Part shown: piece after piece, positions 17,811 to 27,042 of the stretch
Position numbering within the stretch: position 1 is the first letter of the stretch
Layout: each line of letters opens with the position of its first letter
From: Halioglobus japonicus
Lineage (GTDB): Bacteria > Pseudomonadota > Gammaproteobacteria > Pseudomonadales > Halieaceae
NCBI GenBank assembly: GCA_902705825.1
Contig: CACSIL010000002.1
Coordinates: forward strand, 145,166-209,165
Reading direction: 5' to 3'
Length of the DNA stretch: 64,000 nt
The notes under the pieces: model-generated
Seen by the model: only the letters and a program-made list of their open reading frames with translations
What the model was told of the DNA's origin: nothing
Database searches by the model: none
Position numbers and translations under genes: made by a program

Positions 17811-18371
17811 CTACCAGACGGGCATGCCACTCAACCAAGGGTGGATGTAGACGATCACGGCTACTGTGATAGCGGCAAGTACAATCGTTAACACTTCTGA
17901 CCCCCAGGAGGGTGGAGGCGTTTTTATCCACACGCCTTCCCGTTTACTGATGGCGATAATTTCGATCACGGCCCACAGCAACATGCCCCCGAACAGGACT
18001 ATCGAACGATTGTCTCCGTTCAGTAACAGGTGACTGAAGCCCCATAGTGCGACGCCGGACAGCTGCGGGTGACGGATGATCAGTCGCAGCCGTGAGTTGC
18101 GCGTGCTGACGACCATTAGCAGGAACGCAAAGGCCAGGAGTATCAATGCAATTTTATGCAGCGCCAGGGGTGGGTGGTAGACAATAACAGGCTCCACACT
18201 GCGCCAGCCAAAGATTATCAGGCCGAACGATGCCAACAGCAGCAGTGAGAAGATACCCTTGTAGCCGCCTTCCCCCAGTCGCTTGAACGCACTGCTTCTG
18301 ATTGCAGGAGCAAGGGAGGGGACAAAGTGAACAAAGGCGAAGAGCAGAACCCCGAGCGTAAGTAGAAGCAT
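17811..18371 (-). CDS. NnrU-like membrane protein
   Basis: 186 residues with five to six membrane segments. It contains IIRHPQLSGVALWGFSHLLLNGD near 108-130, the RHPxxxG...H pattern shared by NnrU and isoprenylcysteine methyltransferase-like proteins. NnrU is linked to nitric-oxide metabolism in denitrifiers, but there are no denitrification genes here, so the role is open. GAGGAA 6 bases ahead supports ATG 18371 over the TTG at 18386. It is convergent with the transglutaminase-like gene. Confidence 0.75.
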   Translation of the reverse strand: MLLLTLGVLLFAFVHFVPSLAPAIRSSAFKRLGEGGYKGIFSLLLLASFGLIIFGWRSVEPVIVYHPPLALHKIALILLAFAFLLMVVSTRNSRLRLIIRHPQLSGVALWGFSHLLLNGDNRSIVLFGGMLLWAVIEIIAISKREGVWIKTPPPSWGSEVLTIVLAAITVAVIVYIHPWLSGMPVW

Positions 18372-18711
18372 TGCTGCATTCCTCAAATGGCTGGTACCAG
18401 ACGTTGAATCATAACAGTCCGCTGCGGGAAATCCACGCGGCTGAAAGTGACTGTAGTGACTCTATTGCGTTCGGCCACCACGCCCGGGGCAGAGTGGGGC
18501 AGGCTCGCTTGTCGCCAGATGTACATCCAGAGCCAGATCACTCGGTCTCATCGCTTATCGCTCGAAACGCTTTAGTGAGCCGTTACCAAAATACTTCAAC
18601 TGCGGTCTGGGAACGACCATTGACTTAACGACGTTGCTTATTTCACCAACTGACCCGCCGTGGTCAGCGGATTTCATAGCGTGCGGGCCGCTGCTCCGTT
18701 AAGATTGGGCG
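18372..18711. other. 340-base spacer between nnrU-like gene and hrpB
   Basis: A divergent intergenic region. I see no tRNA, clear terminator, repeat or convincing reading frame. It must hold the promoters of both flanking genes, but I cannot place them with confidence. Confidence 0.4.
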
Positions 18712-21279
18712 ATGAATCCAGATGCAATAAATGACCTCCCCATAAGCGACGTTCTCGAGCAACTTAAAGCCCGAATGAGTGAAGGGAATGAGGTTGTGTT
18801 GCAGGCGCCTCCAGGGGCGGGGAAAACCACGATTGTGCCACTGGCGCTGCTCGACCAGGCGTGGCTGGGGAAGGGAAAAATTTTGCTGTTGGAGCCGCGC
18901 CGTATGGCCGCTCGAGCCGCAGCAGCAAGGATGGCACAGTTGCTGGGCGAACCCGTAGGGGAGACGGTGGGCTACCGCATTCGTATGGACAGTTGTGTCG
19001 GTGAGCGCACGCGCATCGAAGTGATTACCGAGGGTATTCTCACTCACCAGTTACAGCGAGACCCGGGGCTGGAAGGCATCGGGCTGGTGATCTTTGATGA
19101 GTTTCACGAGCGCAACCTCGATTCCGATCTGTGTTTGGCGCTGGCACAGCACGGCCGGGAACTGTATCGCGAGGGCCCGCCGCTGAAACTGCTTGTGATG
19201 TCGGCGACGCTCGATGGTGAAGCTGTCTCGAATATATTGGGCAATGCACCGATAGTTACCTCCAGTGGGCGACAGTACCCCGTTGAGACCCGCTACGGAG
19301 ATCCCTTCCAACTGCGCAACTCCATTGTCGAACCGACTGTCAGTATGGTGTTACTGGCACTCCGTGAGCGAACAGGCAGTATTTTGGTGTTCCTGCCCGG
19401 ACAACGTGAAATCAGCGCGGTGTCGCGCAACCTGTCCGACGCGCTCAAGGCGCTGGGCGATGAGACGGTGCAGATCGCATCGCTCTACGGTGGCTTGTCG
19501 CTGGAGCGACAGCAGTTGGCATTGCGACCAGCGCCAGATGGTATGCGCAAGGTGGTGTTGTCTACCAATGTCGCAGAAACCAGCCTGACAATTGAGGGTA
19601 TCACCGTGGTCGTTGATTCCGGCCTGGTGCGCGAGGCCATTTTCGATCCGCCCACCGGGCTGACCCGCCTGACAACGCGACGTATCTCGCGCGCATCGGC
19701 CCAGCAGCGCGAGGGCAGGGCGGGGCGACAGGCGCCCGGTTATTGCTATCGCCTGTGGACGGAGCAACAGCAGGGCCGGCTAGTGGCCAATGCCACACCT
19801 GAAATCCTGCAGTCTGATCTTGCACCCATGGCGCTGCAGTTGTTGTCCTGGGGTGTTGAGCACCCGAGTGAGTTGCGCTGGCTGGATGAGCCGCCAGAGG
19901 CCTCCTATGCGCAGGCTATCTCGATACTCGAGCACTGTGGCGCGGCGTTTCGCAACCAGTCGGGAAAATTCCAGCTCACACCGCATGGCGTGCGCCTGGC
20001 GCAAATGCCACTCCATCCCCGGCTGGCACATATGCTGCTCGTCGGCTGTGACATTCACGCTGTCGAGACAGCCTGCCTACTTGCCGCGATACTGTCCGAA
20101 CGCTATCCACTGGGTGCACGCGGAGTGGATATAGAATCGACAGTCGCGGTACTGATGGGGCGTGGCCGTTGTCCACCGCAACTGCAGGGCTGGTTCAAAC
20201 GCGTCTGGCAACAGGCGCGCCGATACGCGCGTATGGCCAGTAATCTACATAAACCTCGCAAGTTCTCCGTTAGCGTATCGCCAGATGATGTACTGGGTGT
20301 TTTACTGGCCAGTGCCTACCCGGATCGCATAGGCCGCTTGCGAACGGACGGCGATGGCTGTCAGTACCAACTAAGCAGTGGCCGCAGTGCCGTGTTACCA
20401 AAAGAAGACAGCCTGGCCAGAACGCAGTGGTTGGCGGTGGTAGAGCTGGGCGGGCAGGTGGGTGAGTCCGCAGACCGTATCTACAGTGCCAGCGCGCTAA
20501 ACCCCGACACATTCTCAGATTTGTTGTCGCCGCTGCTGAATGAAGTCGAACATGTGGAATGGGACTATCGGAAAGAGCGGTTTGTCGCGGAGCGCCGTGC
20601 GCTGATAGGCAGTATTTTGTACTCCTCTACGCCGATGGATGAAGTGCCCGAACAGGCCAGGGAAGAGGCATTGCTCGGGGTGGTGCGCAAGAAGGGTATC
20701 TCGATTCTGCCCTGGACCAAAAACCTGCACCAGTGGCGCGCCCGGGTAATGCTATTGCACCGCAGTGCGGCCAGCAGTGACAAGAACCCCTGGCCCAATC
20801 TTTCCGATCAGGCCCTGTTGAATACACTCGAAACGTGGTTGATGCCGTATCTGGCGCCAGTGCGACGGATTGAGGATTTCCAGAATCTTGATCTCAAGGC
20901 GATCTTGCGCGCACTGCTACCCTGGCCGCTACCCCTTGAGTTGGAGCGCATGGCGCCTGAGGTGTGGGTCGTGCCCTCGGGCTCTAACGTGTCCATTGAC
21001 TATACCCAGGATCCCCCGGTACTTGCGGTGAAACTACAGGAAATGTTTGGCTGTATAGAAACACCGACTATCGCCGATGGACGTGTATCCCTGCTACTGC
21101 ATCTGTTATCACCCGCGGGGCGACCGCTGCAGGTGACACAGGATCTCGCTGCTTTCTGGGCTAACGGATACCAGCAGGTGAAAAGTGAAATGAAAGGGCG
21201 CTACCCCAAACACCCATGGCCGGACGATCCCCTGAGTGCGCTGGCAACCCGCCACACCCGGCACCGCTCGGGCACTTAA
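18712..21279 (+). CDS. hrpB: ATP-dependent helicase HrpB
   Basis: 855 residues, a DEAH/RHA-type helicase slightly longer than the Escherichia coli protein. Walker A is APPGAGKTT (32-40), then EPRRMAARAA, Walker B DEFH (129-132), SAT motif III, STNVAETSLTIEGI and QREGRAGRQAPG (motif VI). The C-terminus is the HrpB-specific domain with YPKHPWPDDP near the end. It probably remodels RNA or RNA-protein complexes; its exact role in most bacteria is unsettled. Its TAA overlaps the stop of the convergent DUF3501 gene. Confidence 0.93.
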   Translation: MNPDAINDLPISDVLEQLKARMSEGNEVVLQAPPGAGKTTIVPLALLDQAWLGKGKILLLEPRRMAARAAAARMAQLLGEPVGETVGYRIRMDSCVGERTRIEVITEGILTHQLQRDPGLEGIGLVIFDEFHERNLDSDLCLALAQHGRELYREGPPLKLLVMSATLDGEAVSNILGNAPIVTSSGRQYPVETRYGDPFQLRNSIVEPTVSMVLLALRERTGSILVFLPGQREISAVSRNLSDALKALGDETVQIASLYGGLSLERQQLALRPAPDGMRKVVLSTNVAETSLTIEGITVVVDSGLVREAIFDPPTGLTRLTTRRISRASAQQREGRAGRQAPGYCYRLWTEQQQGRLVANATPEILQSDLAPMALQLLSWGVEHPSELRWLDEPPEASYAQAISILEHCGAAFRNQSGKFQLTPHGVRLAQMPLHPRLAHMLLVGCDIHAVETACLLAAILSERYPLGARGVDIESTVAVLMGRGRCPPQLQGWFKRVWQQARRYARMASNLHKPRKFSVSVSPDDVLGVLLASAYPDRIGRLRTDGDGCQYQLSSGRSAVLPKEDSLARTQWLAVVELGGQVGESADRIYSASALNPDTFSDLLSPLLNEVEHVEWDYRKERFVAERRALIGSILYSSTPMDEVPEQAREEALLGVVRKKGISILPWTKNLHQWRARVMLLHRSAASSDKNPWPNLSDQALLNTLETWLMPYLAPVRRIEDFQNLDLKAILRALLPWPLPLELERMAPEVWVVPSGSNVSIDYTQDPPVLAVKLQEMFGCIETPTIADGRVSLLLHLLSPAGRPLQVTQDLAAFWANGYQQVKSEMKGRYPKHPWPDDPLSALATRHTRHRSGT

Positions 21280-21875
21280 TTCAGTACACTGGGCTGTAGG
21301 TCGTTGGCCAGTGAATCACGTACCGCTGGAGGTAGTTTCACCTTGCTGATTGCATAGGCAGGGTGATCGATACCGGCATAAATATCGCAGCCGGCATTCG
21401 CTGCGGCAATCATCGGCGACGACAATTCAAAGCGCAGAAAATGCACCGAAGACGTTTTGACGTCATTTTCGCGGGGCAGATCCTCATCGGCGATGGGATA
21501 GATGGGCTCACAATCCTCGATTTGGACCCATACCTTCTCCTCGATGCCTATCATCCTGGACAGTTGCAGGGCACGTTCATCGGGATCATCGTATTCGATC
21601 ATAAACGTGGCCTTCCAGTTGTGGCGATCGGGAATCAACGGTCGGTACGCCGCGAGTTCCTCTTCGATGGCGTGCGCTTCAAATACCTTTTCGATGCGCA
21701 GCATTTCCTGGATCTGGTAGCGTATAGTCAGCGCATCCTCGAAGTAGAGTCTGCTGTGTTCACCCAGAGACACCTGTCGGTTTTTTTTATGCGCCATCAC
21801 CTGTGCACGAAAGGCAGGGCGTCTTTGTGAGTACTCTTCAAGTGACCACAGGTCAGCGCGTGACAGGGTAGGCAT
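21276..21875 (-). CDS. DUF3501 protein
   Basis: 199 residues, soluble, acidic, without Cys clusters. It contains LYFEDALTIRYQIQEMLRIEK (minus strand, about residues 44-64) and ends in HPAYAISKVKLPPAVRDSLANDL. I recognise it as DUF3501, a family repeatedly found beside rubrerythrin and an Fe-S oxidoreductase, as here. It is third in the operon, 15 bases after the Fe-S protein. An A8 run falls in codons for HKKN. Function unknown; likely part of the peroxide/redox unit formed by its neighbours. Confidence 0.8.
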   Translation of the reverse strand: MPTLSRADLWSLEEYSQRRPAFRAQVMAHKKNRQVSLGEHSRLYFEDALTIRYQIQEMLRIEKVFEAHAIEEELAAYRPLIPDRHNWKATFMIEYDDPDERALQLSRMIGIEEKVWVQIEDCEPIYPIADEDLPRENDVKTSSVHFLRFELSSPMIAAANAGCDIYAGIDHPAYAISKVKLPPAVRDSLANDLQPSVLN

Positions 21876-21890
21876 CTCAGTCTCCTGTGA

Positions 21891-23213
21891 TTAGAGGCCG
21901 TAGGCCATGCGCAATAGCGTCATGGGGTGCTCGGCGGTAGCAATTTTTTCCGACAGATGGGCAATGTGTGTGGCCGCCATCGGGCAGTCACTCATAAAGT
22001 GCGCAGGGTCCTGCTGGTCTACCTTACGTACCACTGGACGAGCGATTTTTACCGATTTGTCGCGTGTTTCTTTCTTTACGGCATAGGTGCCATCGTGTCC
22101 CGAACAGCGCTCATAGGCGGTGACTGCAGTCTCCTGCACCAGATTGAGGATATCACGGGTTTTCAGGCCGATATTCTGTACACGTTGATGACAGGCCACC
22201 TGGTAGGCGATGTCGCCCAACGCGTTGGGAAACTCGGTGTTAAGGGCGCCGCCCTTGTGGCGCAGCCACAGGTATTCAAATGGGTCGAAAAACGCCGCCT
22301 GTACCTTTTTTACGTCGGCATCGTCCGGGTAGAGCAGCGGCAGTTCCTGCTTGTACATCAATACGCAGGAGGGGATGGGGGCCGTGAGGTCATAGCCTTC
22401 ATCCACCAGTTTGGCCAGTACGGGAATATTGGCTTCCTTCAAGCGCGCGACGGATTCCAGATCGCCCAGTTCCAGTTTCGGCATGCCGCAGCATTTCTCT
22501 TTTGGCACCAGCTCGATATGGACGCTGTTGTGCTGAAACACTTTGATAAAATCCACGCCGATATCCGGCCTGTTGTAATTGCCGTAACAGGTTGCGTAAA
22601 GCGCCAGTTTCCCGGTTGTTGCTCCAACAGCCGTGTGTGAAATAGGGCGGAGCAGGGGATTCACCTGCTTTTTCATCGTTTTGTTGTGGAATTGAGGAAT
22701 GGGTGCGTCGCGGTGAATGTCGGTCGCAGACTCCAACACCTTGCGGAATGTGGTGTTGGCATTCAGTGCGTTCACGGTGATATCGACCAGTGGGATAGAC
22801 GTCAGGCCAAACACGGTATCGGTGCTTGTCAGTACCCTGTCACGCAATTTTGCGCCTGCTTCTTTGAACTTAACCGCTTTGGCGCGCAGCATCAGGTGCG
22901 GGAAATCCACGTTCCACTCGTGAGGAGGAACATAGGGGCATTTGGTCATATAGCATAGATCGCAGAGGTAGCATTGCTCCACCACCTTGCTGTAGTCGGC
23001 TTTATCGATGCCGTCTACTTCCAGCGTGGGCGACTCATCAACCAGGTCAAACAGGGTGGGGAATGAGTCACACAGACTCACGCAGCGCCGACAGCCATGA
23101 CAGATATCGTAGACTCGCTCCAGTTCCCGATCCAGGCTGTCCTGATCCCAGTAATCCTCAGACTTCCACTCGATGGGATGGCGGGTAGGTGCCTCCAGGT
23201 TTCCTTCTCTCAC
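21891..23213 (-). CDS. Heterodisulfide-reductase-like Fe-S oxidoreductase (GlpC/HdrD type)
   Basis: 440 residues. Two N-terminal 4Fe-4S sites are C38/C41/C44/C48 (CHGCRRCVSLC) and C81/C84/C87/C92 (CYLCDLCYMTKCPY). The first CCG-type domain has CYGNYN...CCGMPKLELGD; the second has ACHQRVQNIG and DCPMAATH, with the CCG pair replaced. GAGGGG 6 bases ahead of GTG 23213 fixes the start; the longer frame from 23372 runs inside the rubrerythrin gene. Placed between rubrerythrin and DUF3501, it is a plausible electron-transfer partner for the peroxidase (inference). Confidence 0.85.
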   Translation of the reverse strand: MREGNLEAPTRHPIEWKSEDYWDQDSLDRELERVYDICHGCRRCVSLCDSFPTLFDLVDESPTLEVDGIDKADYSKVVEQCYLCDLCYMTKCPYVPPHEWNVDFPHLMLRAKAVKFKEAGAKLRDRVLTSTDTVFGLTSIPLVDITVNALNANTTFRKVLESATDIHRDAPIPQFHNKTMKKQVNPLLRPISHTAVGATTGKLALYATCYGNYNRPDIGVDFIKVFQHNSVHIELVPKEKCCGMPKLELGDLESVARLKEANIPVLAKLVDEGYDLTAPIPSCVLMYKQELPLLYPDDADVKKVQAAFFDPFEYLWLRHKGGALNTEFPNALGDIAYQVACHQRVQNIGLKTRDILNLVQETAVTAYERCSGHDGTYAVKKETRDKSVKIARPVVRKVDQQDPAHFMSDCPMAATHIAHLSEKIATAEHPMTLLRMAYGL

Positions 23214-23293
23214 AATGTACCCCCTCAGGTGAAAACAAGGTTCATGATTGGGGAGAGCGGGTGGATCGATTAGCGGCCAATCCACCGGTAGTG

Positions 23294-23713
23294 TCAGTCG
23301 TTCAGCGTATCCAGGGCTTTTTGAAAGCGGTTGGCGTGACTGCGCTCGGCCTTGGCCAGCGTTTCCATCCAATCGGCTATTTCATCGAAGCCTTCGTCGC
23401 GTGCAGTTTTGGCCATCCCGGGGTACATATCAGTGTACTCGTGGGTTTCGCCTGCAATCGCGGCCTTCAGGTTGTCTGCAGTACCGCCAATGGGTAGGCC
23501 GGTAGCGGGATCACCGGTTTCCTCAAGGTATTCCAGGTGGCCGTGGGCGTGCCCGGTTTCACCTTCAGCGGTAGAACGGAAAACTGCCGATACATCGTTA
23601 TAACCCTCTACATCGGCCTTGTTGGCAAAGTAGAGGTAGCGACGGTTGGCTTGTGATTCTCCTGCAAAAGCGTCTTTCAGGTTCTGTTCAGTCTTACTGT
23701 TTTTTAGTGACAT
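23294..23713 (-). CDS. Rubrerythrin without rubredoxin domain
   Basis: 139 residues: a four-helix ferritin-like diiron domain with ligand-bearing motifs [35 protein letters not shown] and [10 protein letters not shown]. The C-terminal rubredoxin domain of classical rubrerythrin is missing, so electrons must come from elsewhere, possibly the Fe-S protein encoded next. The enzyme would reduce peroxide in the cytoplasm. A strong AAAGGAG precedes the ATG. It leads the operon rubrerythrin, Fe-S oxidoreductase, DUF3501. Confidence 0.9.
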   Translation of the reverse strand: MSLKNSKTEQNLKDAFAGESQANRRYLYFANKADVEGYNDVSAVFRSTAEGETGHAHGHLEYLEETGDPATGLPIGGTADNLKAAIAGETHEYTDMYPGMAKTARDEGFDEIADWMETLAKAERSHANRFQKALDTLND

Positions 23714-23741
23714 ACAGTATCTCCTTTGGCATTCGCTTCAT

Positions 23742-23755
23742 CACCTGATCAGGTG
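23742..23755. promoter_or_regulatory. 14-bp palindrome in the rubrerythrin promoter region
   Basis: CACCTGATCAGGTG is a perfect 14-bp palindrome lying 29 bases upstream of the rubrerythrin ATG. It falls just downstream of a possible minus-strand promoter (TTGATT, 17 bases, TGTACT; 23796-23768), so a bound protein would block transcription start. It does not match an OxyR, Fur or FNR consensus that I know. Confidence 0.45.
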
Positions 23756-23832
23756 TCTGATAACACTAGTACAGCTATGATTCCATGACAAATCAATTGC
23801 GAAGAAACTGTTGATTGATTTTTGCTCTATAA

Positions 23833-23850
23833 GCCAGCCTGGCAGCTGGC
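23833..23850 (-). terminator. Weak hairpin after the RND permease gene
   Basis: GCCAGC-N6-GCTGGC forms a 6-bp stem 20 bases after the RND stop (minus strand). The following bases (TTATAGAGCAAAAATC) lack a good T-run, so termination would be weak or need Rho. Confidence 0.35.
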
Positions 23851-23869
23851 CGCTACGGCTGATTGCCCG

Positions 23870-26800
23870 TTAGTGCTCCAGCGCTGATTCCCGACGCTTG
23901 AACAGGCCGGAAAAATCGTCCAGCACAACAATAAGACAGGGCACCAGAAACAGTGTGATCAGGGTGCCGAAAAGAACCCCAAAGCCCAGGGATACAGCCA
24001 TCGGTTTGAATAGCGATGTGGAAATTGTCGTGTCAGCCATCATCGGGATCAGCCCGACAAATGTGGTGATACTGGTCAATACAATGGGGCGAAAGCGCAC
24101 GCTGCCGGCGTGGCCGACTACTGCGTGTAGATCGGGGTCGCTGCGCTTTTGCTTATTGATATGATCGACCAGGACCAGACTGGAGTTCACCACCACACCT
24201 GAAAGCGCGACGATACCCAGCAGAGAAAAGAACACCAGATCCATATCCAGTAATAAATGCCCCATGATCGCACCGACGATGCCAAACGGGATCACACTCA
24301 TGATTATCAGCGGTTGCAGATAGGATTGCAGGGGTATCGCGAGCAGCGCATAAATGACCAGCAGGGCCAGCATCGCGCTGCTCAGCAGTGCCCCCATGGA
24401 CTCAGTGCGCTCTTCGGCCTCGCCGGATAAGCCAAAGGTGATGCCGGGGTAGCGACTCTGGATATCGGGCATTACGTCCTGCTGGATTGCACTGATGATC
24501 GCTTCCGGTGCGGTGATATTGCGATCCACGTCGGCGGTGACGGTCACCACGCGTTGGCCATCGACCCGGCGGATCGTGGTATATCCGCGTGCAAGCTTGG
24601 CACTGGCAACACTGCTGAACGGCACTTCTACACCGTTTGGCGTCCGAATACGCATGTCTTCCAGATCACCCATTGAGCGCCGCTCTTCCTCTGGGTAGCG
24701 AACCATGACACGGATGTCGTCCTTGCCGCGTTGAATACGCTGTGCCTCGTAGCCGTAGAAAGCCTGCCTGACCTGTTGGCCGAGGTCGGTCAGTGTCAGG
24801 CCCAGGTTGCGCGCCCCAGGTAACAGTTCGAGCTGCACTTCCTGTTTGCCGCCGCGGAAGGAGTCGGACACATCCATCACGCCGTTGTAGGTTTGCAGCG
24901 CCACTCGCAGCTCAGCTGCAGCGTCGCGCAGATTGTCGAAATTCTTGCCGTAGAGCTCCAGTGACACTGCCTTGCCGAAACCGAAGGCCTCGGAGGTGAA
25001 ACCGAGCTCTATAGCATCGGGAATACTCCCGGTGAGCTCGCGCCAGCGATTCGCGTAGGTACTGGTGGAAATGCCGGAATAGTTGCGTGGCAGGTTGAGC
25101 TCAATGCCCACCTCGGCGAGGTTACTGCCGGCCACCGTTCTGCTGATACTGCCCTTGGCAATGAAGGAGCCGATGCTGCTGATGACATGTGCAATCTTGC
25201 TGCTCTCTCCCGCTTCGAGATCGCGATCAAGCTCTTCACGCAACTGCTCCCCGGCGGCCTCAATGCGCTCTACAGCGCGGGCCGTGCTCTCGATCGGGGT
25301 TCCCTCTGGCATGGTCAGAGTCGCGTACAGATGCGTGCCCTCAACCGGTGGGAAAAACTGAAACTGCATACGTCCACTGGCAAACAGTGACAACGCTAAG
25401 GCCAGGATCACAATACCCAGGGCGATAGTCAGGTACCGCCACTCCAGTGCCTTGTTGACCGCCGGTTGGTAGTAGTGCGTGGCAACATGAGTCAGTGAGT
25501 TGGAAATACGATCCTGAAACGCCAGCCACCGCGTTGCCAGCCAATTCTTGCCGGATGTGCGTTTAACCGAACGATGCGCCAGATGGGAAGGCAGTATCAA
25601 CTGTGATTCGATAAGGCTGAAAATGAGTGCAGCAATAACGGTGTAGGCCAGTGGTTTGTAAAAGCCGCCCATCGGCCCGGGTATACTGAGAATAGGGATG
25701 AAGGTAGCCATCGTTGTCAGCACGCCAAAAATCACCGGCAGCGAGACATCCTGTGCGCCCAGGCGTGCGGCTTCCATTGGCGGACTGCCGCTTTGCTCCA
25801 ACGCATAGACACGCTCACCTACAACAATCGCATCGTCCACCAGTATTCCCAGTACCAGAATGAAGCCCATGACCGAGACCGTACTGATGGACAGGCCCAC
25901 CACCGGAAATATCGCTATCGTTCCCAGCAATGCGACAGGCACACCAGCGGCCACCCACAGCGCCAGTCGAAACCGCAAAAAGAGCGTCAGCACCAGCAGT
26001 ACCATCAGCAGCCCGCTGCGAGCATTGCTGGACAGTGCATCGAGGCGATCTACCAAGTCCTGTGATTCGTCCTGCCAGATCGTGATATTGATACCCTCTG
26101 GCACTTCTGAGCGGGCTTGTTCGAGATACGCCTTGACGCGCTCTGCGATCAGTACAATGTCTTCCTCGCCAACCCGCGACACTTTCAGCGACACTGCGGG
26201 ATGGCCGTCAAAGCGAGCTTGTAGGTCGCTCTCCTCGAAGCCATCGATAACCGTGGCGATTTCTCCCAGTGTGATGGCGGTCCCATCGGAGCGGGGCACG
26301 ACGATGATGTCTTCAAATTCCTTGCCGTGATACGCCTGCCCGGTGGTGCGCAGCAGGATTTCGCCTCCCTCTGTTTTGATCGATCCACCCGGTATATCCA
26401 GTGAGGAGCGCTGGATTTCCTGGCCTATTTCTGCGAGGGTCAAGCCGTGTCGTCTGAGTGTCTGCTCAGACACTTCTATTGCGATTTCATAGGGACGGGA
26501 GAACTCCAGTTCGACTTTGGAGACACCGGGCAGAGCCGCCAGGTCATCGCGCATTCTCTGGCCTATCAGCTTCAGTGTGCGTTCATCTGCCGGCCCGGAG
26601 ATGGCGATTTCAAACACGGTGGCGATAATACTGACTTCGGCTGTAATCGGTTGCTCGGTCTCTGCCGGAAAGGCATCGATGGCATCGACTTTACTCTTTA
26701 TCTCGTTGGCTACCTTGGTCTTGTCCACCCCGGCCACCAGCTCCACACTGATGGAGCAGAAGCCCTCTGACGCCTGTGAGGTGACTTTATCGATGCCCTC

Positions 26801-27025
26801 AGTGCCTTCAATCGCTTCTTCCACTCGCACACACACCGCGGATTCGACCTCTTCCGGTGCTGCGCCCAGGTAGGGCACCCGGATCTGTACCGCGTCGACA
26901 TCCAGGGTGGGGAACTCTTCCTGGTGAATCAGTGGCAGTGCCAGAAGACCGCCGGCGACCAGAATCATCATCAGCAGGTTAGCCGCGACCGAATTGTGCA
27001 CAAACCAGGCGATAATTTTATGCAT
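23870..27025 (-). CDS. RND efflux pump inner-membrane permease
   Basis: 1051 residues, the usual length of AcrB/HAE-type pumps. It has one membrane segment at 10-30, a large periplasmic domain, a membrane block near 335-490 with the proton-relay motif GILVDDAIVVGERVYALE, a second periplasmic domain, and a final membrane block with VVNSSLVLVDHIN. It exports hydrophobic compounds together with the membrane-fusion protein encoded 17 bases upstream. No outer-membrane TolC gene is adjacent, so a genomic TolC is presumably shared. Confidence 0.92.
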   Translation of the reverse strand: MHKIIAWFVHNSVAANLLMMILVAGGLLALPLIHQEEFPTLDVDAVQIRVPYLGAAPEEVESAVCVRVEEAIEGTEGIDKVTSQASEGFCSISVELVAGVDKTKVANEIKSKVDAIDAFPAETEQPITAEVSIIATVFEIAISGPADERTLKLIGQRMRDDLAALPGVSKVELEFSRPYEIAIEVSEQTLRRHGLTLAEIGQEIQRSSLDIPGGSIKTEGGEILLRTTGQAYHGKEFEDIIVVPRSDGTAITLGEIATVIDGFEESDLQARFDGHPAVSLKVSRVGEEDIVLIAERVKAYLEQARSEVPEGINITIWQDESQDLVDRLDALSSNARSGLLMVLLVLTLFLRFRLALWVAAGVPVALLGTIAIFPVVGLSISTVSVMGFILVLGILVDDAIVVGERVYALEQSGSPPMEAARLGAQDVSLPVIFGVLTTMATFIPILSIPGPMGGFYKPLAYTVIAALIFSLIESQLILPSHLAHRSVKRTSGKNWLATRWLAFQDRISNSLTHVATHYYQPAVNKALEWRYLTIALGIVILALALSLFASGRMQFQFFPPVEGTHLYATLTMPEGTPIESTARAVERIEAAGEQLREELDRDLEAGESSKIAHVISSIGSFIAKGSISRTVAGSNLAEVGIELNLPRNYSGISTSTYANRWRELTGSIPDAIELGFTSEAFGFGKAVSLELYGKNFDNLRDAAAELRVALQTYNGVMDVSDSFRGGKQEVQLELLPGARNLGLTLTDLGQQVRQAFYGYEAQRIQRGKDDIRVMVRYPEEERRSMGDLEDMRIRTPNGVEVPFSSVASAKLARGYTTIRRVDGQRVVTVTADVDRNITAPEAIISAIQQDVMPDIQSRYPGITFGLSGEAEERTESMGALLSSAMLALLVIYALLAIPLQSYLQPLIIMSVIPFGIVGAIMGHLLLDMDLVFFSLLGIVALSGVVVNSSLVLVDHINKQKRSDPDLHAVVGHAGSVRFRPIVLTSITTFVGLIPMMADTTISTSLFKPMAVSLGFGVLFGTLITLFLVPCLIVVLDDFSGLFKRRESALEH

Positions 27026-27042
27026 GGGCTTTTATGCTCAGC

